DNA of 64,000 bases from Pseudomonas nicosulfuronedens. Its GTDB lineage: Bacteria > Pseudomonadota > Gammaproteobacteria > Pseudomonadales > Pseudomonadaceae. A model generated the notes under the pieces. It was not told the DNA's origin. It made no database searches and saw only the letters and a list, made by a program, of their open reading frames with translations. Positions 25,098-33,979 of the stretch are shown one piece after another. Position 1 is the first letter of the stretch; every line of letters starts with the position of its first letter. The stretch is from the NCBI RefSeq assembly GCF_005877905.1, contig NZ_SWDV01000010.1, positions 1-64,000 of the forward strand. Reading direction: 5' to 3'. The translations under genes were made by a program, and so were the position numbers.

Positions 25098-25751
25098 TCA
25101 TTCACGCCAGCTGCCTTCAACCTGATCGGGCCCCTCATCGGCCAGCGCGGCGCGCAGGCCAACGCTATCCAGGCGTCTGCAATAAGCCGGGCGCGCACGC
25201 TCGAAGCGCCGTCCCTCGGCCAGGGCGCCGGCATCGACCACGTCGTAGCCCAGGCGCTCATGCAGATCGCTGACCGCCTGCTTGGCCTGCGAGTCGTCGC
25301 CCGCAATGGGTAATGCACGGCGGTCGATGGCGCCGGCCGGACGAGCATCGCCAAGCAGATCCCGCTCGAGGATGGCATTGAACGCCTTGACCACCCTGGC
25401 TCCGACCAGGTGTTGCGCCAGCAGCTCGCTGGTGGTGGTTTGCCGACTGTCCAGCGCGGCGACCTGGCCGTCGCGCTGCGGGTAGTAATTGCCGGCATCC
25501 AGCACGACCTTGCCGGCGAATGCTGCCACCGGTAATTCCGGGTAACGACCGAAGGGAATGGCCAGCAGCACCAGGTCACCGAAGCTCGCCGCCTGCTCCA
25601 CGGTGCCGACCCGGCAGCCCAGGGAAGCTGCGCTGCTGGCCAGCGTGAGGGGCCCGCGAGAGTTGCTGAGCATGACCTCGCAACCGTTCCTCCCAGCGAG
25701 AGCCGCCATGGCGCGGCCAATGAACCCCGCCCCGATGATTCCGATACGCAT
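25098..25751 (-). CDS. NADPH-dependent F420-reductase-like (NPDR family) oxidoreductase
   Basis: A 217-residue protein with an N-terminal Rossmann motif (IGIIGAGFIGRAMAALAGRNG) and the family segment VLLAIPFGRYPELP and VVLDAGNYYP. It is homologous to the NADP-binding half of F420:NADPH reductases. Pseudomonads lack F420, so the substrate is probably another small molecule or flavin; I cannot say which. It is divergent from the LysR gene at 25891, which likely controls it, across a 139-bp intergenic region. Confidence 0.87.
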   Translation of the reverse strand: MRIGIIGAGFIGRAMAALAGRNGCEVMLSNSRGPLTLASSAASLGCRVGTVEQAASFGDLVLLAIPFGRYPELPVAAFAGKVVLDAGNYYPQRDGQVAALDSRQTTTSELLAQHLVGARVVKAFNAILERDLLGDARPAGAIDRRALPIAGDDSQAKQAVSDLHERLGYDVVDAGALAEGRRFERARPAYCRRLDSVGLRAALADEGPDQVEGSWRE

Positions 25752-25890
25752 CGCCTGACTCCTTTGCTTCCAGTGCAGTGGGAACCGGCCCGCGCTTGCC
25801 AGCCAGACCGGAAGCCAGGATGCTATTTGAAATCAGATGACTGAAATATCGTCCTTCATTTGGAAGTGTCGAAACCACAGGTAGCGAATC

Positions 25891-26790
25891 ATGGATCGAC
25901 TGCAAAGCATGGCGGTGTTCGTCAGGGCTGCCGACAGCGGCTCCTTCTCGGCTGCCGGGGCGGAGCTGGGCATGTCCTCGCAGATGGCCGGCAAGCATGT
26001 CAGCGCACTGGAGGAGCGCCTGGGCGTCAAGCTGCTCAACCGCACCACTCGCCGACAGAGCCTGACCGAGATCGGCCAGCACTACTATGAAAGCTGCAAG
26101 CGCGTGCTGGCCGAAGCAGAAGCCGCGGATGCCCTGGCCCTGGATCATCTCGCGGTACCTCGCGGACGGTTGCGGATCAGCGCCCCGGTGACCTACGGAA
26201 CCTACTGCCTGATGCCACTGCTGGGCCGCTACCTGCGCCAGCACCCGGACGTGAAGATCGAGTTGTCGCTCAATGATCGTCTGGTGGACCTGATCGACGA
26301 GAACTTCGAAGCGGTGATCCGCATCGGCCCCCTGGACGACTCCAGCCTGGTCGCCCGACCCTTGACGGCCTATCGACTGATCGCCTGCGCAGCACCTGCC
26401 TACCTGGCCGAGCACGGCACTCCGCAGACGCCCGATGATCTGCAAGGGCACCATTGTCTGGGGCTTACCGCCTGGCCTCCGTCAGTCTCCGGGGGATGGC
26501 AGATGCTGGGGGGTGAAAGCCTGCAATTGCTTGCCCAGAGCAGCCGGCTTCAGGTCAACGACGCCCGTGCACAGCGTGCCGCCGCGTGCGATGGCCTGGG
26601 CATCATTCTGGGCGCCGAGATGATGCTTGCCGAAGACCTTCGCCAGGGTCGCCTGGTGCAGCTGTTTCCCGATCTTCAGGCGCCGGCGCGGCAGGTCCAT
26701 CTGCTCTATGCCAGCGACCGCCGCATGCCACCGAAGCTGCGCCGTTTCGTCGATCAGGTGGTTACCGAACTGGGAGCCAGGCCGACCTGA
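25891..26790 (+). CDS. LysR-family transcriptional regulator
   Basis: A 299-residue LTTR. The winged HTH lies at residues 1-60 (MAVFVRAADSGSFSAAGAELGMS...LLNRTTRRQSLTEIG). The C-terminal effector domain (RISAPVTYGTYCLMPLLGRYL) belongs to the CrgA/DsdC-like subgroup with short, polar pockets. It is divergent from the reductase gene at 25098-25751, the classic LysR-target layout. It is closely similar to the LysR at 35138 (shared MDRL start and NRTTRRQSLT stretch), so the two are likely paralogues. Confidence 0.93.
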   Translation: MDRLQSMAVFVRAADSGSFSAAGAELGMSSQMAGKHVSALEERLGVKLLNRTTRRQSLTEIGQHYYESCKRVLAEAEAADALALDHLAVPRGRLRISAPVTYGTYCLMPLLGRYLRQHPDVKIELSLNDRLVDLIDENFEAVIRIGPLDDSSLVARPLTAYRLIACAAPAYLAEHGTPQTPDDLQGHHCLGLTAWPPSVSGGWQMLGGESLQLLAQSSRLQVNDARAQRAAACDGLGIILGAEMMLAEDLRQGRLVQLFPDLQAPARQVHLLYASDRRMPPKLRRFVDQVVTELGARPT

Positions 26791-26812
26791 ACTGGCATCC
26801 GGCCGCCGGGTG

Positions 26813-27478
26813 TCAGCCACCCAGCGCGATGATGGCGAACAGCAGCGCGGTACCCACCACCGTCAACGCCATTCCGCCCGCCCAGGGTGAGCCGCCGGAG
26901 TAGCGAGCGAGCATCCAGCCGGAGAGGAACAGCATCACCAGGGCCACTGCGTTTGAGGCTCGAATGGCCGGGCCGGTCTGCTCGATCAGCAGGAAGGGAA
27001 TGACCAGTGGGAAGGTCGCCAGCACCACCAGCAGGAAGGTCGCCAGCGCCCCCTTGATATCTTCCCAGCCGATCCGCGCCAGAGGCGGAGTTCCAACGGT
27101 TTCTCGCAGCAAGTGCAGGCGCAGCATTTCCAACCCGTCCGTGCTGACTGCCGTGGCTATGCGGGGTGGCAGTTCGGCGGCGACCAGCGCCTGCCCCTGG
27201 CGCGGGTCGGTGCTGCGTTGTAGTTGATCCAGCAGGGTTCGGCTGCGGGTGCGCTCGGTCCAGGTGCGCATCAGGAAGATCACGGCGTCGGCCAGCCCCC
27301 ACGCGAGGTTGCAGCCCAGGGCGGCGATCAGCATCGTGCGGACCTCCTCCCGCCCCGAGGTCGCCACGCTCAGCGAGCCGATGAAGGTCATGGCCATCAG
27401 CAGGCCGAAAATCACTTCGGTGATGCGGTCGATCGGCTCCAGCACCCGCTGCCAGGTGCCCTTCTCGGCTTTGTCCAT
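26813..27478 (-). CDS. VIT1/CCC1-like membrane protein
   Basis: A 221-residue membrane protein resembling the VIT/CCC1 iron-manganese transporter family. The N-terminus (DRITEVIFGLLMAMTFIGSLSVA) matches the first helix of that family, and three further hydrophobic spans lie near the C-terminus. The central region (about 60-130) is a charged cytoplasmic stretch without the Glu/Met-rich metal-binding helix of plant VITs. The start at 27478 has GGGAGGGG upstream; an earlier Met at 27529 is possible. It is convergent with the LysR gene. Transport function is inferred from family only. Confidence 0.75.
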   Translation of the reverse strand: MDKAEKGTWQRVLEPIDRITEVIFGLLMAMTFIGSLSVATSGREEVRTMLIAALGCNLAWGLADAVIFLMRTWTERTRSRTLLDQLQRSTDPRQGQALVAAELPPRIATAVSTDGLEMLRLHLLRETVGTPPLARIGWEDIKGALATFLLVVLATFPLVIPFLLIEQTGPAIRASNAVALVMLFLSGWMLARYSGGSPWAGGMALTVVGTALLFAIIALGG

Positions 27479-27577
27479 CGCACCCCTCCCGATCGGCGAG
27501 CGTGGCTCGTCGTCCCTCGTGTATGCCATTGAGTGAGCGCTTGCAGGTGGTGATCGAGGCAACACCTCACGCCGGGC

Positions 27578-27922
27578 CTAGCCCAGCCGGACGATATCGA
27601 CCGAAATCTCCACGGCGGTGACGCTGCCGCGGTTCTCCAGCCAGTGTGTGGTGGTGTGGTCCTCGGGCCAGCCGACGCCCGGCCCATAGTCGGTAGCGAT
27701 TCCGTTGCGATGGTCGGTGATGGTGCCCTGCAGGATGAACACCGTGCCAGGGCGATCCACGTGGTCATGCACCGGCCCGAAGACGCCGCCTGGCTGGAGG
27801 GTCACCCGTCGCATGCGCAGCTGGCGGCCCGCCATGCCATCGATCTCCGGGCCGAGGTCGACCGAGGACAACAGCTCCACCGTTACACCCCGGGTCTCGG
27901 GGGCCACCTCTACGCTGTTCAT
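27578..27922 (-). CDS. Cupin-domain protein
   Basis: A 114-residue single cupin. The barrel carries a partial motif 1 (GPVHDHVDRPGTVFILQGTI, with His-x-His-type metal ligands) and a motif-2-like HTTTHWLENRG. Small cupins of this kind bind a metal and act as dioxygenases, isomerases or sensors; substrate unknown. I chose MNSVEVAPE at 27922 because the upstream extension is Cys/Arg-rich and unlike the family. It stands 100 bp upstream of the VIT-like gene on the same strand. Confidence 0.8.
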   Translation of the reverse strand: MNSVEVAPETRGVTVELLSSVDLGPEIDGMAGRQLRMRRVTLQPGGVFGPVHDHVDRPGTVFILQGTITDHRNGIATDYGPGVGWPEDHTTTHWLENRGSVTAVEISVDIVRLG

Positions 27923-28117
27923 CAAGCAGGCCTCGCTGAACAACAGGTTCTCTGTGCCAGTAAAGACGCTGCAGGGCGCCGCTCGACGCGAGGCGACAAA
28001 GGGTCGCTCAGCCCACGGCTGGCAGGCGCTGCGAACTGCACGGCAGCGCACAAACCAAGGGACAGGCGTGAAGCGCTCAGGGCCGCTGCGACAGCGCCGG
28101 CTTCGTTGCCCGGCCTC

Positions 28118-30031
28118 CTATTTCCAGTCCAGCAGGTGGTGGGTGAAGCCGTAGCTCGCCGACTGGTAGTAGCTGATCGCCCGGTCCACCAGCGGGTCGT
28201 CGGACTTTGCCGTCACCTCCGTGCTCGCACCCAGCGCCTGGTTATGCCGGCGCAGTTCGCCACGCGGGCTGAGGATCGCCAGGTCCTGGCCATCGAACAG
28301 GCCCAGGTGCTGGTAGTTGCCGATCACCACACGCGGAGGCAGTGCGTTCGGCACCATCAGGTTGCGCCCATAGAAGGTAGAGGTGTAGTTCAGGTTGAGG
28401 ATCGACAGCAGGCTCGGGGCCAGGTCCAGCTGGCTCGCCAGCTCGCCGCGCTCACCGGCCGGCAGCAGCTTGGGCGCATAGATGAACAGCGGAATCTGGT
28501 AGTTCGCCACCGGCAGGTCTTCCTTGCCGGCGCTGCCTGCCGTGTGGTCGGCGACGAACACGAACAGGGTGTTGTCGAACCAGGGCTTGCCCTTCGCTGC
28601 CTTGAGGAACTGACCGATGGCGTAGTCGGTGTACTTCACCGCGCCATCGCGCCCCTCGCCGGAGGGAATGTCGATGCGGCCGTCCGGGTAGGTGTACGGG
28701 CGGTGGTTCGAAGTCGTCATCAGCTGCAACAGGAACGGCTGCTGGCGTGCATGGTCTTCGTCCGCCAGCTTGATGGCCTGGGCGTAGAGGTCTTCGTCGC
28801 TCATGCCCCAGGCGTTCTTGAAGTGGATATCCGACTCCTGGACGCTGGACTGGTCGACGATGCGGTAGCCGTTGCCGCCGAAGAAGGCGTTCATGTTGTC
28901 GAAGTAGCCGCGGCCGCCGTACAGGAACACGGCATCGTAGCCGACGTTCTTCAGTTGCTGGCCGAGGCTGGCGAAACCGCTCTCGCGGCCAACACGCTTG
29001 ACGATGGAGCGGCCCGGCGTCGGCGGGATCGACAGGGTGATGGCTTCCAGGCCACGGTCGGTGCGGGTGCCGGTGGCGTAGAAGTTGTTGAAGTAGAGGC
29101 TGTTGCGGCGCAGCTCATCGAGGTTGGGGGTGAGGTTGCGGCCGTCGCCATTGCTGCCCAGGTACTTGGCGCTCAGGCTCTCGATGGTCACCAGGACGAT
29201 GTTGTAGCGCTTGGGCGTCCCTTCGCTGGCGATGCTGCGGCGAATGTCCATCGGATCATCACTGGTGAAGCGGGCGCCGGGTTCGGCCAGTTCGGCACGA
29301 ATCTGCCGAGTCACCTGTTGCGCCGGCAGGGTGACGTAGAACTGCGGGTAGTCCAGTTCGTTGTTTCGGAAGGCTGCGAAGAACTGGTAGGGCCCATTGC
29401 TTGCCAGCTCGCGGGCATAGGTGTTGCCGTCCTGGCCGCGCGGGGAGTCCTGATCCACCAGCAACCCGGCCAGCAGTGCCAGCGCCAGCAGACCCACGCA
29501 GCCCAGCAGACGGCGAGGCAGGGGCGCCACCTCGGCGTCGCGCAGGCGGCCAACAACCTTGGACAGTGCCAGGGTCACGACCAGCGAAATGGCCGCCAGG
29601 CTGCTCAGCAGCAAGCCGATCGGGTAAGACTCGAGGATGTTGTTCAGCACCTCGTCCGAGTAGACCAGGTAGTCGACCGCGATGAAGTTGAAGCGCACGC
29701 CGAACTCGTCCCAGAACAGCCATTCGGCCACCGCGGTGAAGAGCATCACGTAGACGCTGACGAACAGCGTTGCCGCCAGCAACCAGCGCCAGGTCGCACT
29801 GCGCCAGACCCGCGCCGGCATCAGCAACAGGACCACGCCCATCGGCAGCAGGGCATAGACCAGGAAGCTCAGGTCATACAACAGGCCGATGGCAAAGACG
29901 CCCACGTGGCCCGCGCCCACCTCGGGCAGGTGGCTCACCAGAAGGACCAGGCGGGTCAGGAAGAAGACGATCAGCCAAAGCAAGGCGACCAGCGCCAGGA
30001 AGCGCGTTGGAGCCGAGCGGAAAAATTGCAT
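28118..30031 (-). CDS. LTA-synthase/phosphoglycerol-transferase-family membrane sulfatase
   Basis: A 637-residue inner-membrane enzyme. Five N-terminal membrane spans cover about residues 1-170. A large periplasmic sulfatase-fold domain follows, with NIVLVTIESLSAKYLG (metal ligand Glu) and FYATGTRTDRGLEA (the second Thr is the likely nucleophile). Metal-binding VFVADHTAG lies towards the end. In Gram-negatives such proteins transfer phosphoglycerol or phosphoethanolamine to periplasmic glucans, lipid A or exopolymers, not to lipoteichoic acid. The start at 30031 has AAGGGA upstream. It is divergent from the methyltransferase-like gene at 30278. Confidence 0.9.
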   Translation of the reverse strand: MQFFRSAPTRFLALVALLWLIVFFLTRLVLLVSHLPEVGAGHVGVFAIGLLYDLSFLVYALLPMGVVLLLMPARVWRSATWRWLLAATLFVSVYVMLFTAVAEWLFWDEFGVRFNFIAVDYLVYSDEVLNNILESYPIGLLLSSLAAISLVVTLALSKVVGRLRDAEVAPLPRRLLGCVGLLALALLAGLLVDQDSPRGQDGNTYARELASNGPYQFFAAFRNNELDYPQFYVTLPAQQVTRQIRAELAEPGARFTSDDPMDIRRSIASEGTPKRYNIVLVTIESLSAKYLGSNGDGRNLTPNLDELRRNSLYFNNFYATGTRTDRGLEAITLSIPPTPGRSIVKRVGRESGFASLGQQLKNVGYDAVFLYGGRGYFDNMNAFFGGNGYRIVDQSSVQESDIHFKNAWGMSDEDLYAQAIKLADEDHARQQPFLLQLMTTSNHRPYTYPDGRIDIPSGEGRDGAVKYTDYAIGQFLKAAKGKPWFDNTLFVFVADHTAGSAGKEDLPVANYQIPLFIYAPKLLPAGERGELASQLDLAPSLLSILNLNYTSTFYGRNLMVPNALPPRVVIGNYQHLGLFDGQDLAILSPRGELRRHNQALGASTEVTAKSDDPLVDRAISYYQSASYGFTHHLLDWK

Positions 30032-30277
30032 GGGGTGTCCCTTGTAGAAGTCCTTCCTGCGCGGCACGGTGCAGCGCAGCTCAATGCCGTTGCCGGCAGC
30101 AGGGGCGGGAAACTACAAGGTGAAAGGAAAAGAAATCGTCAAAATAGGCTGCTGTATTCGTGAATTGCCCATGATTCGGAACCGATCACGTTACTGCCCA
30201 TACATCCACGCACGAAGCACCGGGCTCCACGTCTTTTTCACATGTCCTTGACGAGACCTTGATCGCGAGACTCGACA

Positions 30278-30964
30278 ATGGCGGTAACTGACGAGTCCGC
30301 GCCCATGAACGACCCCCAACGACTGTTCGCCTCCGCCGCCCACCACGACCGCGCCGCCCACCCTGGCCGCTCGCTCGGCGCGGGTCTTTGCCAGCGGCTT
30401 CGGCAGTGGCGGCAGAAGCGTCTGCTGCGCCTGGCCCTGCGCATGGCCGAAGAGCCGATCCTGATGCTGGAGGTTTCGCAGTCTCCCGGTGACGCCTGGC
30501 CGGTCCTGCTGGAACACAGCAACCGCATCATCGTAGCGACCTGCCCATCCGCCGACTCGCTGGCCGAAGCCCATCGCAAGCTGCCCGAAGCGATGCAGCG
30601 ACGGATCAGGGACCTTCCCGCACCACAGGAGCTCGCAGAACTGCGCAAAGGTGCGGTCGATTGCCTGCTACTACCGGAAATCCCGCGCACTGCCTGCAAC
30701 CGGAAGAACATCAACCTGCTGAACCAATGGATTCCGGTGACCCGCGACAGTGTGATTCTCTTCACCCGCGTGGACCATTCGAGCCCCGCGCCTGAAGCCC
30801 CTGTCTCCTGCCCTTGCGGCTCCGATCCCCATCCCAGCGGCCCGGGCTTCGGCAGCACCCAGGCCCTGGAGCGTGAGTTCCGGCGCCTGGGCTTTTCGCA
30901 GATTCGCCATTACAACGTGATCCCCGGCGTGGACGGGGTGCGGGTCTACATCCTGCGTAAATAA
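30278..30964 (+). CDS. Methyltransferase-like protein with a degraded SAM motif
   Basis: A 228-residue cytoplasmic protein. About residues 60-150 look like a class I methyltransferase Rossmann core (ILMLEVSQSPGDAWPVLLEHSNRIIVA). The glycine-rich SAM loop expected as GxGxG reads SQSPG, so catalysis may be lost or altered. The C-terminal part ends in a typical beta hairpin (LGFSQIRHYNVIPGVDGVRVYILRK). It has a Cys pair (SCPCGSD) near residue 180. It lies divergently from the LTA-synthase-family gene with a 246-bp intergenic gap. Function unknown. Confidence 0.78.
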   Translation: MAVTDESAPMNDPQRLFASAAHHDRAAHPGRSLGAGLCQRLRQWRQKRLLRLALRMAEEPILMLEVSQSPGDAWPVLLEHSNRIIVATCPSADSLAEAHRKLPEAMQRRIRDLPAPQELAELRKGAVDCLLLPEIPRTACNRKNINLLNQWIPVTRDSVILFTRVDHSSPAPEAPVSCPCGSDPHPSGPGFGSTQALEREFRRLGFSQIRHYNVIPGVDGVRVYILRK

Positions 30965-31059
30965 TCGTTTTCACCGCCCGTCGCCGAGCCAGCGAACGGC
31001 CGGGTGGTCACTATACTGCTACTTTGCCACCACCGAAGTTTCTCAAGGGGGCCACCCCA

Positions 31060-31470
31060 ATGCAGAACAGCACGGTATTACGCGATTTCCCATGGATCGC
31101 CATGGCACTGCTCGTAGGCAGTCTCGCCGGCTGGCAGATCGGCAATGTAATCGGATTGAACGGCAACCGATGGTTTGCCGAGCCCGAGTTCACCTTCGAG
31201 ATTCTGGTGGCACTCAGCGGCGCGCTCTGCGGCGCCCTGCTGTCCTATACCAGTGAGCGAGGGCCGGCGTGGCGAGCGCTCGGGGTACTGGCTGGCACCT
31301 GCTTCATCGTGGCCGTCCTGGGCTATTGCCGGCACAGCCTCGGCATCCCGTCGCCCGACATGGAGCTGCTGCCGTACGCCCGGCAATTCGTTCTGCAGAC
31401 CTTCGGCATCTGGATTTCGCCGGTGTTCGGCGCGGCGCTGGTTTCGCTCTTGCGGGTGATTCTGCGCTGA
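31060..31470 (+). CDS. Small four-span inner-membrane protein
   Basis: A 136-residue protein with four hydrophobic segments at about residues 9-33, 45-65, 75-95 and 112-134, and few charged residues between them. The ATG at 31060 has AAGGGGG upstream; an in-frame start at 31024 is less well supported. A TATACT sequence about 45 bp upstream could be a -10 box. I do not recognise a family. Confidence 0.75.
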   Translation: MQNSTVLRDFPWIAMALLVGSLAGWQIGNVIGLNGNRWFAEPEFTFEILVALSGALCGALLSYTSERGPAWRALGVLAGTCFIVAVLGYCRHSLGIPSPDMELLPYARQFVLQTFGIWISPVFGAALVSLLRVILR

Positions 31471-31515
31471 AGCCTGTGACATGATCGAGGCTCCGCATCT
31501 ATCTCCGGAGCTCCC

Positions 31516-31860
31516 ATGCCGCTGTCCCTGCTGCTGCGCTGCCACGACCTCGACCTCACCCGCGAGCACTACCGCGACACGCTGGGTTTTGCCGTGACCG
31601 ATTCCGCCGAGGGAACGCTCACCGTGCAACTGGAGGATTGCCGCCTGCTGTTCACGGCCCAGGACCTGTGGGGCCGCGAGGTGGGTTGCTCGGGCACGGT
31701 CTACCTGCAGCTCGCCGACGTCGCGCGCTACTTCGCCGCCGTAAAGGACCGGGCGCAGATCGCCTGGCCCCTGCAGGACATGCCCTATGGCTCGCGGGAG
31801 TTCGGCGTGCGCGATTGCAACGGCTACCACCTGGCCTTCGCTCAGCACACCAGGGCCTGA
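31516..31860 (+). CDS. VOC-superfamily (glyoxalase/bleomycin-resistance-like) protein
   Basis: A 114-residue protein with the two beta-alpha-beta-beta-beta modules of the VOC fold: LLLRCHDLDLTREHYRDTLGF, then ARYFAAVKDRAQIAWPLQDMPYGSREFGVRDCNGYHLAF. The C-terminal D-x-NGY-x-L-x-F block is the family hallmark. Members are metal-dependent isomerases or dioxygenases, or drug-binding proteins. Good start with GGAG 7 nt upstream. It stands alone between a membrane protein gene and a dehydrogenase gene. Confidence 0.87.
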   Translation: MPLSLLLRCHDLDLTREHYRDTLGFAVTDSAEGTLTVQLEDCRLLFTAQDLWGREVGCSGTVYLQLADVARYFAAVKDRAQIAWPLQDMPYGSREFGVRDCNGYHLAFAQHTRA

Positions 31861-31900
31861 GCAGGTCATTCGGATTGCTGCACGGCGTGCAGCCATGTCC

Positions 31901-31922
31901 TGCACCAGCCCTGTCTGGTGCA
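31901..31922 (+). terminator. Inverted repeat between VOC gene and quinone oxidoreductase gene
   Basis: TGCACCAG (31901-31908) and CTGGTGCA (31915-31922) form a perfect 8-bp stem with a 6-nt loop. It lies 40 bp after the VOC stop and 53 bp before the next start. No T run follows, so it could be a terminator or an operator for the LysR at 32990. Confidence 0.45.
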
Positions 31923-31974
31923 TTAGCGTCACATCCCTAGACTGGCGAGCACCATCACCAGTCAGGGGAAGAAC

Positions 31975-32949
31975 ATGCTCACCCGCGCAGTACTGCAAGC
32001 CTTCGGCGGCCCGGAAGTCCTCCGTCTCGTACAAACCCAGGCACAACAACCCGGCCCCGGAGAAGTGTGGCTGGAACAGGCCGCCATCGGCGTCAACCCG
32101 CTGGACCTGAGCCAGCGCTCCGGTGCGGTGAAGGTGCCGCTGCCCTCCTCGCTCGGCCTGGAGGGCGCGGGCACCGTGGCCGTCATCGGCGAAGGCGTGA
32201 GCAGCGTTCAGGTTGGCGACCGTGTCGCCTACGCCACCGGGCCGCTCGGCGCTTACGCCAGCGGCCGCCTGTACCCGGCAGAGCGCCTGGTGAAGCTGCC
32301 GGACTCCGTCAGCTTTGAAGATGCTGCCGCTATACTGTTCAAGGGCATCACCGCGCACTACCTGCTCAAGTCCACCTGGCCGGTCGGTCCCGGCTCGCGC
32401 GTGCTGATCTATGGCGCCGCCGGCGCGCTGGGGCAACTGATGGTGCCCTGGGCCAGGCACCTGGGCGCCTTCGTCATCGGCGTGGTGTCGAAGCCACAGA
32501 GCGTCGAACGCGCCCGCGCCGCCGGCTGTAACGAAGTGCTGGTATTCGATGCTGCGACGCTGGCCGATCAGGTCCGCGAGATCACCGGCGGGCACAAGGC
32601 CGATGTGGTCTACGACCCCATCGGTCGCGCCACCTTCGAAGCCTCACTGGACTGCCTGCGCCCGCGCGGCCTGCTGGTGAGCTTCGGCATGGCCTCCGGC
32701 GCACCACCAGCGGTGGAGGTCGCCACGCTGAACGCCAAGGGCTCGCTGTTCCTAACCCGGCCCTCGCTCGCCGCGCACACCGCCACGGCCGAGGAATACC
32801 AGCAGCGCGCGAAGGACGTCCTGCAGGCCGTCACGGACGGTATCATCCTGCCGCGGGTATGGCGTCGCTATCCCCTGGCGGAAGTTGCCCAAGCCCACGC
32901 CGACCTGCAGGAAGGCCGCTCTGAAGGGGCCATCATCCTCACACCATGA
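31975..32949 (+). CDS. Zinc-free NADPH:quinone oxidoreductase-like MDR protein
   Basis: A 324-residue medium-chain dehydrogenase/reductase of the quinone-reductase branch. The N-terminal GroES-like domain runs from VLRLVQTQAQQPGPGEVWL to LGLEGAGTVAVIGEGV, and the nucleotide-binding loop is IYGAAGALGQL near residue 145. Zinc ligands are absent, as in QOR enzymes. It reduces quinones or enones with NADPH. It is 40 bp upstream of, and on the same strand as, a LysR gene. It is paralogous to the MDR gene at 33980-34969. Confidence 0.88.
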   Translation: MLTRAVLQAFGGPEVLRLVQTQAQQPGPGEVWLEQAAIGVNPLDLSQRSGAVKVPLPSSLGLEGAGTVAVIGEGVSSVQVGDRVAYATGPLGAYASGRLYPAERLVKLPDSVSFEDAAAILFKGITAHYLLKSTWPVGPGSRVLIYGAAGALGQLMVPWARHLGAFVIGVVSKPQSVERARAAGCNEVLVFDAATLADQVREITGGHKADVVYDPIGRATFEASLDCLRPRGLLVSFGMASGAPPAVEVATLNAKGSLFLTRPSLAAHTATAEEYQQRAKDVLQAVTDGIILPRVWRRYPLAEVAQAHADLQEGRSEGAIILTP

Positions 32950-32989
32950 ACCACCGCCGGGCGAGTGGATTCGCCGAATTGGGAGCCTT

Positions 32990-33919
32990 ATGGATCTGTT
33001 CGATAGTCGCCAGGCCGACGAGCTCGCCACCCTGCTGGCGCTGGCCGAGCACGGCTCCTTCGCCGCCGCCGGCCGCGCCCTGCAACGCCACCCATCGGTG
33101 CTGTCGAAGCGCCTCGGCGCGCTGGAGCAGCGCCTGGGCGTGCGGCTGGTGGAGCGCACCACCCGGCAACTGCGCTTCACCGACGAAGGCCTGCGCCTGG
33201 TGGAGCGCCTGCGCCAGGCCGCCAGCCTGATCGCCGAGGCCCAGGACCAGGCCAGTCGCAGCGCGGCCCGGGTCCAGGGCCGCCTGAAGATCGCCGTGCC
33301 TGCCGCCATGGGCCGGCTGTGGCTGAGCCCGATTCTCTCGCGCTTCGTCCTCGATCACCCGCAGGTGACACTGGAAGTGGAGTACTCGGAACGCTTCGTC
33401 GACATCGTCGCCGAAGGCTTCGACGCCGCCATACGCATCGGCGAGCTGGCCGACAGCCGCTTGCTGGCCCGCCGGCTCTGCGACCTGCGGCGCATCCTCT
33501 GCGCGGCACCCGACTATCTGGAGAGCCACGGCACGCCACGAGCCCCGGCGGAACTGGCCAGCCACAACTGCCTGGGCTTCACCGGCCTGCACTCCTGGCC
33601 GGACTGGAAGCTGGCCAACGGCAACCGCCAGCAGACCGTCCGCGTCAGCGGCAACCTGCACAGCAACGACAATGAGGCCCTGCTTTCGGCGGCACGCCTG
33701 GGCGTGGGCATCCTCGCGGGCGGCGAATGGCTGATGAAGCACGACCTCGACGCCGGCCGCCTGGTGCAGGTGCTGCCGGGTTGGCAACTGGACGCTTCCG
33801 CCGGCATCTACTTCGTGCGCCCTTCGGCGCGCTACAGCTCGGCCACCAGCGAAGTGTTCAAGACCTGGATCGAGGAGCAGTTCGCCGGCGGCGCGCCTTG
33901 GGAGCAGCCACCAATCTGA
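32990..33919 (+). CDS. LysR-family transcriptional regulator
   Basis: A 309-residue LTTR with winged HTH at about residues 8-66 (TLLALAEHGSFAAAGRALQRHPSVLSKRLGALEQRLGVRLVERTTRQLRFTDEG) and a CrgA-like effector domain. The start at 32990 has GGGAG 5 nt upstream; upstream in-frame codons overlap the quinone oxidoreductase gene. It probably regulates that gene, and perhaps the second MDR gene whose 3' end meets it at 33980. Confidence 0.92.
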   Translation: MDLFDSRQADELATLLALAEHGSFAAAGRALQRHPSVLSKRLGALEQRLGVRLVERTTRQLRFTDEGLRLVERLRQAASLIAEAQDQASRSAARVQGRLKIAVPAAMGRLWLSPILSRFVLDHPQVTLEVEYSERFVDIVAEGFDAAIRIGELADSRLLARRLCDLRRILCAAPDYLESHGTPRAPAELASHNCLGFTGLHSWPDWKLANGNRQQTVRVSGNLHSNDNEALLSAARLGVGILAGGEWLMKHDLDAGRLVQVLPGWQLDASAGIYFVRPSARYSSATSEVFKTWIEEQFAGGAPWEQPPI

Positions 33920-33979
33920 ACGGCCGGACGCAAGAACGGGCGCACGGCAGCGAAATACCGGGCGCCCATTATCTTGGCC

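Noticed and set aside
27644-30163. 839-codon plus-strand open frame across the cupin and LTA-synthase-family genes
   Set aside because: Spans two real minus-strand genes and their gap; no domain signature.
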